From Helicobacteraceae bacterium (GTDB lineage Bacteria; Campylobacterota; Campylobacteria; Campylobacterales; SZUA-545), in NCBI GenBank assembly GCA_031260125.1, contig JAIRKM010000046.1, forward strand, positions 1-40,464: 40,464 nt of DNA, read 5' to 3'. A program made the position numbers and the translations under genes. Below are positions 34,548 to 40,464 of this stretch, piece by piece (the stretch's first letter is position 1; each line of letters starts with the position of its first letter). The notes under the pieces were generated by a model. It was not told the origin of the DNA, did not search any database, and saw nothing but the letters and a program-made list of their open reading frames with translations.

Positions 34548-35411
34548 ATGGAAATTATGGCAATCATCGGGCAGACGGCGTGCGGCAAGAGCGATTTTGC
34601 GCATCGTTTGGCGATGAAGAGCGGCGCGGCGCTACTCTCTATGGACTCGCTTTGCGTGTATAGAACAATCGACATCGCGTCGGCAAAGCCGTCCGCCGCG
34701 GAGAGGGAGAATTTGACCTATTTTGGAGTGGATATCGTCGATCCCGATATGCGCTTTGGAGTTGACGAGTTTGTCGCGGAGTTTAAGCGGGCGCGAAACT
34801 TCTGCGCCGCCTCCGGACGGGATATGATCATCGTCGGCGGCAGTAGCTTCTATCTCAAGGCGCTTCTCGACGGACTATCCGCGCTGCCTGATATTTCAGA
34901 GGCGGTGAGGGCGGAGGTTTTCACGATATTGCGGGATGTAAAAAAGGGATACGAGCTTTTAAGGTCTCTTGATGGCGCGTGGGCGGAAAAAATAAAGCCA
35001 AACGATCGATACCGCATAGAAAAGGCGCTTTTAGTGGCGTTAGCCAGCGGTAAAACGCCCACATTGTGGTTCAGCGAAAACCCGCCGATTCCGTTAAGCG
35101 ATCGCGTGGAGATTATGTGTGTGCAAATTGATAAAACAGAGCTTTGGGATCGCATAGCGACTCGTACAAAATCTATGATAAAACGCGGGCTGATCGAGGA
35201 GATAGAGGCTTTAAGAAATCGATACGCAAAAGAGATTCAACCCGCAGGCGCAATCGGCATAAGAGAGACGCTGGAGTTTTTGGAAGGAAAACACACGGCG
35301 AGCAAGCTAGAGGAGCTTATAAACATTCATACGCGGCAGTTAGCCAAAAGGCAGAAAACATTCAACGCTTCGCAGTTTGGCAACCGCCTTACGCTGATGA
35401 GGATCGGCTAG
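34548..35411 (+). CDS. miaA: tRNA dimethylallyltransferase
   Basis: Adds a dimethylallyl group to A37 of tRNAs that read UNN codons, 287 residues. P-loop IIGQTACGKSDFA near the start, MDSLCVYRTIDIASAKP (the DSxxxYR substrate motif), VGGSSFYLKALLDGL, and the C-terminal HTRQLAKRQKTF. The ATG at 34548 is used; a second ATG three codons on (34557) is possible. Its substrate comes from the MEP pathway, of which dxr and ispE are in this window. The stop lies one base from the convergent gene's stop. Confidence 0.93.
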   Translation: MEIMAIIGQTACGKSDFAHRLAMKSGAALLSMDSLCVYRTIDIASAKPSAAERENLTYFGVDIVDPDMRFGVDEFVAEFKRARNFCAASGRDMIIVGGSSFYLKALLDGLSALPDISEAVRAEVFTILRDVKKGYELLRSLDGAWAEKIKPNDRYRIEKALLVALASGKTPTLWFSENPPIPLSDRVEIMCVQIDKTELWDRIATRTKSMIKRGLIEEIEALRNRYAKEIQPAGAIGIRETLEFLEGKHTASKLEELINIHTRQLAKRQKTFNASQFGNRLTLMRIG

Positions 35412-35412
35412 G

Positions 35413-35979
35413 CTACATAGGAATTACCAGATATTCTATCTCCACGCCAGCCTCTTTCATCTGTCCTATATACTGATTGGCGCTTTCATCGATCGCGCCT
35501 GAGAGCGCCGCCACATAGCGAATCGCCCTCTTTTCGGCGGGAAAATCCTCCTTCTCGATCAGATGACAATCCCATAGAAAACCCTTGATATACACGTCGG
35601 TTATGATTCTGTGAGTTTGATTAAAGCAGCCGATCAACGCTATCTCAAACTCGTTTTCGGCGGCTATGACAGACTCCCGTACATGGGCGGTTTTATAGCC
35701 AAGAGCGGCAAAACGCGCCGCGACTCTCTGGGCATACGCATTTGACGCGCTCCCGCCTGAACGGCGCTCGGTCTGAATGTCCTCCTGCGATACAGGCGCG
35801 GCGATCTCCTGCCCGCCGCTTTTAGCGTTGAGCGCGCCATTTAGCTCTGGAAACTGCCGCTTGAGCGCCTCTTGATCCATCTCCTCCGCTCGTCTTTTTG
35901 CCCTATCTATGATGTACTTGGCGCACAGGAGCATACCGCCTATAACAACCGCGATCGCGGCAAAGCTCAGTCCATACAC
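35413..35979 (-). CDS. Hypothetical membrane-anchored protein
   Basis: No family recognised, 188 residues. An N-terminal membrane anchor (GLSFAAIAVVIGGMLLCAKY) is followed by a charged linker to about residue 80 and a mixed alpha/beta domain (AARFAALGYKTAHVRES, ALIGCFNQTHRIITDVYIKG, then KRAIRYVAALSGAIDESANQ) ending in EIEYLVIPM. The alternation of strands and helices could fit a nuclease-like fold but no catalytic motif is clear. GTG start with GGGAGGGG 5 nt upstream. Shares a short divergent gap with znuA and lies next to miaA. Confidence 0.6.
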   Translation of the reverse strand: MYGLSFAAIAVVIGGMLLCAKYIIDRAKRRAEEMDQEALKRQFPELNGALNAKSGGQEIAAPVSQEDIQTERRSGGSASNAYAQRVAARFAALGYKTAHVRESVIAAENEFEIALIGCFNQTHRIITDVYIKGFLWDCHLIEKEDFPAEKRAIRYVAALSGAIDESANQYIGQMKEAGVEIEYLVIPM

Positions 35980-36029
35980 TTACGCCCCTCCCTTTAGACA
36001 GTTTATTCGTCAAATGATACCCTCTTTGC

Positions 36030-36035
36030 TATAAT
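36030..36035 (+). promoter_or_regulatory. -10 element of the znu operon
   Basis: TATAAT preceded by TGC (extended -10), 24 nt before the znuA GTG. I looked for a Zur- or Fur-like palindrome around it and did not find a convincing one. Confidence 0.55.
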
Positions 36036-36059
36036 CAGCGGCTTTTGAGAGGAGCGAAC

Positions 36060-36875
36060 GTGAAAAGGCTGTTTTTCTGGTTTTTGCTGACCGTCTCGCT
36101 TAGCGCCAAGGTTACCGTTGCGGTCAGCATAGCCGCGGAAGAGTATCTAGCGAAGCGTGTCGGCGGCGATCTTGTGGAGGTGTTTACGCTCTCTCCCAAA
36201 AACAGCTCGTCGCATCAGTACGAGCCTAAGATGGCGGATATGAAGCTGATCTCACGCGCCGATCTCTACCTTGCCTGCGGGGTTGAGTTTGAAAGATCGT
36301 GGCTAAAACGGTTCGCGTCAAATGCGCCTAAGATGCGAATCGTTCATCTGGACAGAAAGATAGAAAGAAGCGCAGAGCGCAAATTTGACACCCATATCTG
36401 GTTTTCGACAGAAAACATGCGGTTGATGGCGGAAGAGACGGTGCGGGCGCTTATGATCGCCGATCCCGCGAATAGCGCAATCTATCTGCAAAACGGCTCA
36501 AAAACAATCAACGAGATCGATCAAGTAAAAAAATATATCGACGGGAAGCTCAACGGATACAGAGGCAGGATATTTTTAACGGATCATCCCGCTTTCGGAT
36601 TTTTTGCGGACGAGTTCGGATTGAGGCAGCTTTCCATTGAAATCGATCATCACGAGCCAAAACCTAGAGATATACAGGCGATTATAAAAGTCGCAAAAGA
36701 GAAGAATATAAAAACAATCTTCGCGGAGAAAAATATGGCGCATAAAATTGCGGATACCATTGCCGATGCGATTGGGGCAAAGGTGGTTGAGCTTGAACTT
36801 GTAAGCAGCGATTGGGCGAATCAGATGATCGATATAGCGGATAGTTTTGAGCGGGCTTTTGATGAAAGCAATTGA
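36060..36875 (+). CDS. znuA: Metal ABC transporter substrate-binding protein, ZnuA-like
   Basis: Periplasmic cluster 9 (A-I) binding protein for zinc or manganese, 271 residues. Signal peptide KRLFFWFLLTVSLSA. Probable metal ligands are H52 (SHQYEPK), H112 (DTHIWFS) and H176 (TDHPAFGFFADEFGL). Three His and the lack of an Asp-Glu rich set favour zinc, but the His-rich loop common in ZnuA is missing. The GTG start at 36060 has GAGAGGAG upstream and is preferred to the TTG at 36045. Overlaps znuC by 14 nt. Confidence 0.87.
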   Translation: MKRLFFWFLLTVSLSAKVTVAVSIAAEEYLAKRVGGDLVEVFTLSPKNSSSHQYEPKMADMKLISRADLYLACGVEFERSWLKRFASNAPKMRIVHLDRKIERSAERKFDTHIWFSTENMRLMAEETVRALMIADPANSAIYLQNGSKTINEIDQVKKYIDGKLNGYRGRIFLTDHPAFGFFADEFGLRQLSIEIDHHEPKPRDIQAIIKVAKEKNIKTIFAEKNMAHKIADTIADAIGAKVVELELVSSDWANQMIDIADSFERAFDESN

Positions 36876-37494
36876 GGTTAAGAACCTCTCGTACGCTCAA
36901 AACGGCGATTGCTGGCTGGAAGAAACCAGCTTCAGCGTGGAGGAGGGAGAGTTTCTGGCAATCGTCGGTCCAAACGGCAGCGGAAAAAGCACGCTAATCA
37001 AGCTACTTGCCGGTTTGCTGACGCCGACTAGAGGAGAAATAAACATCTTTGAAAAGCCCGCTCAAAAATATAGCGCAATCGTTGGATATATGCCGCAGGA
37101 AACCGGTTATAACTCAGACTTTCCAATACGCTCAATTGATGTGGTGAAAATGGGCTTTTTGTCGTCGAAGATACCCGCGAAAGAGTACGATTCGCGTGCA
37201 TTGGAGGCGCTTAATATGGTTGACGCCGCTCATCTGAAAGAACGAAGAATTGGCGAACTTTCGGGTGGAGAGAGACAGAGAGTGCTGATCGCACGAGCAA
37301 TCGCGGCTGATAATAAGATTTTGCTATTAGACGAGCCTACGTCAAATATAAATCGAAATTCCCATATTGAAGATTTATTTAATAAGTTGAAGAGAAGATC
37401 GACCGTTGTATGTGTCAGCCACGATCGTGAAAAAGCCGCGAGGGTAAGTGATAGAATCATACGGATAGAAAGAGGGCAAGCAAACAATGCTTGA
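36862..37494 (+). CDS. znuC: Metal ABC transporter ATPase, ZnuC-like
   Basis: ATP-hydrolysing subunit, 210 residues. Walker A GPNGSGKST, Q-loop in YMPQETGYN, signature LSGGERQR, Walker B ILLLDEPTSN and the switch His in CVSHDREKAA are all present. The ATG at 36862 lies inside the end of znuA; translation is likely coupled. It is slightly short for the family (about 220-250), with the C-terminal extension of ZnuC missing. Overlaps znuB by 8 nt. Confidence 0.92.
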   Translation: MKAIEVKNLSYAQNGDCWLEETSFSVEEGEFLAIVGPNGSGKSTLIKLLAGLLTPTRGEINIFEKPAQKYSAIVGYMPQETGYNSDFPIRSIDVVKMGFLSSKIPAKEYDSRALEALNMVDAAHLKERRIGELSGGERQRVLIARAIAADNKILLLDEPTSNINRNSHIEDLFNKLKRRSTVVCVSHDREKAARVSDRIIRIERGQANNA

Positions 37495-38281
37495 ATTCGT
37501 ATTTATACAAAATGCGATCGCCGCATCGGTTCTGCTCTCCATAGCAATCGGGATTATCGGATCGCTAATCGTCGTGAACAGGATGGTTTTTTTAAGCGGT
37601 GGTGTTGCACACGCTTCGTACGGCGGCATAGGGCTGGCGATATTTTTCGGTTTTTCGCCGTTTTTAGGCGCGGCCGTTTTTGCCGTAATCGCCGCTCTTT
37701 TTATGACATGGATCGTGACTGTCGAGAAGCGCCGTAGCGATATGATGATCGGGATTATTTGGGCAGTTGGAATGGCGATCGGCGTTATTTTAATCGACAT
37801 TTCCGGAAGTCCCAGCGGCGATCTGATGGCGTATCTTTTCGGCTCTCTCGCGGCAATCGACAGGGACGATCTGGCGCTTTTTCTTGCGCTGGATATTGGA
37901 GTGATCGTTTGGGTTTTTCTCTCTTATAAAAAACTGCTCGCCGTATCCTTTGACGATCGTTTTGCGCGAAGCAAAGGCATAAATGTACAGGCGCATAATT
38001 TGACTATGCTTTTTTTCGCGTCGATTATGATCGTAGCCGCCATTATGCTTGTAGGGCTGATGCTGGTAATGGCGCTTCTGACGATTCCCGTATGGCTTGG
38101 CAGTCGAGTGGCGAAGAGTTTATGGCAGACGATGATTTTCTCCGCGCTTTTCTCGCTTTTATTTTTATTGCTTGGGCTTTTTATATCATATTATTACAAC
38201 ATCACAAGCGGCGCGGCGGTGATTATTACAGCAAGTGTCTTTTTCCTTATAGGAGAGGTAACAAAAAAGAGAGGAAACTAG
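37487..38281 (+). CDS. znuB: Metal ABC transporter permease, ZnuB-like
   Basis: Membrane subunit of the znuA-znuC system, 264 residues with about eight hydrophobic stretches. It opens LEFVFIQNAIAASVLLSIAI and has the family segment VVNRMVFLSGGVAHASYGGI, which lies in the ATPase-coupling and channel part of ABC-3 permeases. The ATG at 37487 overlaps znuC. Ends the operon, followed by a good hairpin. Confidence 0.92.
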   Translation: MLEFVFIQNAIAASVLLSIAIGIIGSLIVVNRMVFLSGGVAHASYGGIGLAIFFGFSPFLGAAVFAVIAALFMTWIVTVEKRRSDMMIGIIWAVGMAIGVILIDISGSPSGDLMAYLFGSLAAIDRDDLALFLALDIGVIVWVFLSYKKLLAVSFDDRFARSKGINVQAHNLTMLFFASIMIVAAIMLVGLMLVMALLTIPVWLGSRVAKSLWQTMIFSALFSLLFLLLGLFISYYYNITSGAAVIITASVFFLIGEVTKKRGN

Positions 38282-38298
38282 CGCTTATTTACCCAGCG

Positions 38299-38329
38299 CG
38301 GCGGATCGCATGTTTGCTCGTTTCCGCCG
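38299..38329 (+). terminator. Terminator after znuB
   Basis: CGGCGGA (38299-38305) pairs with TCCGCCG (38323-38329); two more GC pairs follow across one mismatch. TTTT lies just after (38335-38338). It is 17 bp past the znuB stop and between convergent units, so it may serve both. Confidence 0.55.
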
Positions 38330-38353
38330 TGCGATTTTGGGCATATTTAATTA

Positions 38354-39676
38354 TCAATGTTCGCCTGTCAGATAGTACCAGCCAAGCACTTCAAACTGCA
38401 CGTACCAGATTAGGATCGAAAGAATAAATCCCAGCGCGACAGTCCATGCAAGCCGCATATGCGTCATAAAGGTGTACGTGCCGCGCAACCTGCCCATAAC
38501 GCCCACACCGGCGGCACTGCCAAAACTTATCAGACTGCCGCCCGTTCCGACTGTGAGCGCGAGAAACAGCCACTGATCGATACCCATACCGGGCTTTGCG
38601 TCCAAAATCGCCTTCATCACGGGTATGTTATCCACAATCGCCGAAATAAGACCGACACAGATATTAGCGGCCAGCGGACCGATCGCTTCGTAGCCCTGCG
38701 CCACGAGCTGTAGGTAGCCGACGTAACCCAGCGCGCCAACGGCGGACAGTATGCCGAAGAAGAACAAAAGCGTGTCGTATTCGACCTTGCTGATGCTTGT
38801 ATATACGTTAAAGCCGTCCGCGCCGCACCGTTTGAGGTAGTAGGAGTATAACGAGAGCAACGAGAGCCCAAACATCATGCCCCACATTGGAGGAATATGA
38901 AGCACCTGCTCGCACATTACCGCAGAAAAAATCGTAATCGCGCCCAATGCAATCACCTTGCGTGCGCCCGTTTTCATATGCACCGCCTCTTCGCTGGAAG
39001 CGTCAAATTTCGGCTTTTCGTCCGGCACGAATCGGCTAAGCAGGAACGCGGTAAGAAGCCAGCCGCCGATTGAGCTTGGAAATATAAAAAAGAAATCCAC
39101 AAACGGCGCATAGCCCTTCTGCCACACCATCAGCGTCGTAATGTCGCCGAAAGGAGACCACGCGCCGCCGGCGTTAGCCGCGACGACGATATTGATCGCG
39201 CCCGGAACCAAAAACTCCTTTCGCGTCCGATCTATTGTGAGTAGCACCGTGGATAGGATAAGAGCGGTTGTCAGATTGTCCGCCACTGGACTGATAAAAA
39301 ACGCCAGCAGACCGGTCAGCCAAAACAGTTTACGATAGCCGTAGCCGCTCGAAACTAGTTTGTATTTAAGCGTCTCAAAGACCTTTCGCTCAATAAGCGT
39401 TTCGATGTACGTCATAGCCACAAAGAGAAAGAAGAATATCTCCGCAATCTCCTCAATCAGCTCCTTGACACTTTCGTGAAGATGGTCGGTATCACCGCTA
39501 GTAACCGCGACGTATATTCCCAGTAAAACAAACATTAAAGTACCGATAAAAAGCGCCGTCTTTGCCTTGTTTATATGGTAGCGCTCTTCGCTGGCAATAA
39601 AAAAATAGCCTATTACAAAAATTATGATACATGTAATGCCGATCCAGCTTGTAACAAGCGACCCTGCAGTTTCCAT
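38354..39676 (-). CDS. nhaD: NhaD-type Na+/H+ antiporter
   Basis: Integral membrane antiporter of the ion transporter superfamily, 440 residues with about 12 hydrophobic segments. Family marks are FVAMTYIETLIERKVFE, FFISPVADNLTTALILSTVL, NIVVAANAGGAWSPFGDITT, a segment with AIVDNIPVMKAI, and GGSLISFGSAAGVGVMG. The Asp and Asn in PVADNLTT and VDNIP are typical of the transport core. AGGAAG precedes the ATG. It would pump out sodium at alkaline pH. Stands alone between the znu operon and a porin gene. Confidence 0.9.
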   Translation of the reverse strand: METAGSLVTSWIGITCIIIFVIGYFFIASEERYHINKAKTALFIGTLMFVLLGIYVAVTSGDTDHLHESVKELIEEIAEIFFFLFVAMTYIETLIERKVFETLKYKLVSSGYGYRKLFWLTGLLAFFISPVADNLTTALILSTVLLTIDRTRKEFLVPGAINIVVAANAGGAWSPFGDITTLMVWQKGYAPFVDFFFIFPSSIGGWLLTAFLLSRFVPDEKPKFDASSEEAVHMKTGARKVIALGAITIFSAVMCEQVLHIPPMWGMMFGLSLLSLYSYYLKRCGADGFNVYTSISKVEYDTLLFFFGILSAVGALGYVGYLQLVAQGYEAIGPLAANICVGLISAIVDNIPVMKAILDAKPGMGIDQWLFLALTVGTGGSLISFGSAAGVGVMGRLRGTYTFMTHMRLAWTVALGFILSILIWYVQFEVLGWYYLTGEH

Positions 39677-39706
39677 AGCTATACTTCCTTTTAAAAATGA
39701 TGAATG

Positions 39707-39712
39707 ATCTTA
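39707..39712 (-). promoter_or_regulatory. Candidate -10 element of nhaD
   Basis: TAAGAT in GCTAAGATCA, about 30 nt before the nhaD ATG. It is the same 10-bp word as at the lemA promoter. Confidence 0.4.
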
Positions 39713-39840
39713 GCTAACGTGGACTTTAGCGCCACCGAGAATACGCGGCTAGCTTAAAACGCGGACAAGCGCCTCTGGAAATAAACGCCATTTATAAAGG
39801 CGGTACGAAGCGGCTATTTGATGTTTAGCGGCAGAGAAAG

Positions 39841-39866
39841 CTTTCCCGCGCGCAAACGCGGGAAAG
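39841..39866 (-). terminator. Terminator of the porin gene
   Basis: Perfect 10-bp GC-rich stem CTTTCCCGCG / CGCGGGAAAG around CGCAAA, 28 bp beyond the porin stop. The T-rich tail on minus is short and interrupted (CTTTCTCT). The rest of the 218-bp gap to nhaD shows nothing else. Confidence 0.65.
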
Positions 39867-39894
39867 TGAAAGCAAACCTACAGCCTAGAAACCC

Positions 39895-40464
39895 CTAATA
39901 GTTAAAGATCGCCGCTACGCGAAGCGAGGTGTAATCGTCGTCTTTATAAGCTTTATCGCCGCCAAAAACGCTGACGACGGTTCCGCTAAGCAAGAACCAA
40001 TCGGTAAAGCCATAGCTTGCCGTTAGATCAAGCTCGTTAATGGAGCCTTTGCCGCCTTTATCCCCCGTATCGAAAATGCCAAGCAGCCCGCTTACGCTAA
40101 AGGCGTCCATTTCGTAGCTTGCGCCGAGATAAATGGTGGTCGTGTCTTGGATAAAGAAATTATCGCCATCTTCAAACGGGCTGACATTTTCGCCTACCAA
40201 TTCGCCCAATAAACCGCTTCCGCCATCTTCGTCCGTAACCGCGAAGCCCGCGTTTACGCTGAACCCTTCAAACGGCGTCGCGCCGGCTTGAATATGGATA
40301 ACGCCGCCATCTTCCGCACCTTTGGTATACTTTTTATCAAGCCTTGAGATGGTATAAGAACCGCTTACGTCAAACAGATCGTTGCCGTAAGCCAACTTGC
40401 CGCCAAACCAATCCGCCGCGTCCGGCACATAGTAAAACCAAGGCTCAATCGACAAACCCTCTAC
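39895..40464 (-). CDS. Outer-membrane porin (OprD/MOMP-like), N-terminus outside window
   Basis: The C-terminal 189 residues of a beta-barrel porin; the frame is open to the right edge. Alternating strands such as GGKLAYGNDLFDVSGSYTIS, TIYLGASYEMDAFSVSGLLG and LDLTASYGFTDWFLLSG, with Gly-Asp-rich loops (EDGGSGLL, DTGDKGGKG), fit the OprD-type porins that are the major outer-membrane proteins of Campylobacterota. It ends in Phe-Asn-Tyr; a terminal aromatic residue is the outer-membrane assembly signal. Substrate unknown. A strong terminator follows. Confidence 0.8.
   Translation of the reverse strand, partial: VEGLSIEPWFYYVPDAADWFGGKLAYGNDLFDVSGSYTISRLDKKYTKGAEDGGVIHIQAGATPFEGFSVNAGFAVTDEDGGSGLLGELVGENVSPFEDGDNFFIQDTTTIYLGASYEMDAFSVSGLLGIFDTGDKGGKGSINELDLTASYGFTDWFLLSGTVVSVFGGDKAYKDDDYTSLRVAAIFNY

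Noticed and set aside
35980-36059. Zur or Fur box upstream of znuA
   Set aside because: The gap was read on both strands; no palindrome close to either consensus was found.

Overview
The window is a 40.5 kb chromosomal segment from a member of the Campylobacterota (Epsilonproteobacteria). The placement rests on gene content and on short gene-order blocks I recall from Campylobacter and its relatives: cbpA-hspR, ispE-smpB, accD beside rlmH and an inositol-monophosphatase-family gene, the small Campylobacterales-type RecO, fabG-acpP-fabF-accA, and a miaA/ubiA block with small hypothetical genes. An OprD/MOMP-like porin, Kdo genes and lipoproteins indicate a Gram-negative envelope. By eye the base composition is more GC-rich than in most cultured Campylobacter, and the sequence is full of GATCG-type words. 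I cannot name a genus. There are no rRNA or tRNA genes, insertion sequences, CRISPR arrays or phage genes, and no gene-free stretch longer than about 250 bp.

Layout, left to right. 1-2475 (minus): an M48 membrane protease cut by the left edge, coupled to lemA. 2601-6106 (minus): cbpA-hspR-ispE-smpB-comF and a small membrane protein, led by a promoter with an HspR-like operator. 6159-14017 (minus): gltB-gltD, an inositol-monophosphatase-family protein, accD and rlmH in one tight operon. 14012-17969 (plus): recO, then the fatty-acid cluster fabG-acpP-fabF-accA. 18034-22837: a signal-peptide remnant, a DinB-family protein, PPK2, trmL, dxr-purT and a small lipoprotein. 23051-29309: an envelope-polysaccharide region with a TviB-type dehydrogenase, a GT4 glycosyltransferase and a YejM-like membrane protein without its enzyme domain on minus, and the kdsD-kdsA-kdsB/kdsC operon on plus. 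29559-32650 (plus): a secreted MORN-repeat protein, a Sel1 lipoprotein, luxS and metK. 32656-35979: two conserved hypotheticals behind a UbiA-family prenyltransferase, divergent miaA, and a membrane-anchored hypothetical. 36030-38331: znuA-znuC-znuB. 38354-40464 (minus): nhaD and a porin cut by the right edge.

How the genes fit together. AccA and AccD (two genes of one carboxyltransferase, in separate operons) feed FabG/FabF/AcpP. KdsD, KdsA and a fused KdsB-KdsC cover the route from ribulose 5-phosphate to CMP-Kdo in three genes, if both halves of the fusion are active. LuxS and MetK belong to the activated methyl cycle. Dxr and IspE are two steps of the MEP isoprenoid pathway, and the UbiA-family enzyme would use a polyprenyl product for quinone synthesis. 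GltBD assimilates ammonium. Translation coupling is very common, with 1-14 nt overlaps and many GTG or TTG starts.

I see no clearly new multi-gene system. The items most worth a second look are the KdsB-KdsC fusion, the stand-alone YejM-like membrane domain, the HspR-type operator at cbpA, a HIP1-like excess of GCGATCGC, the face-to-face ubiA/miaA promoter with no Shine-Dalgarno on either side, and a structured intergenic segment ahead of the MORN gene.
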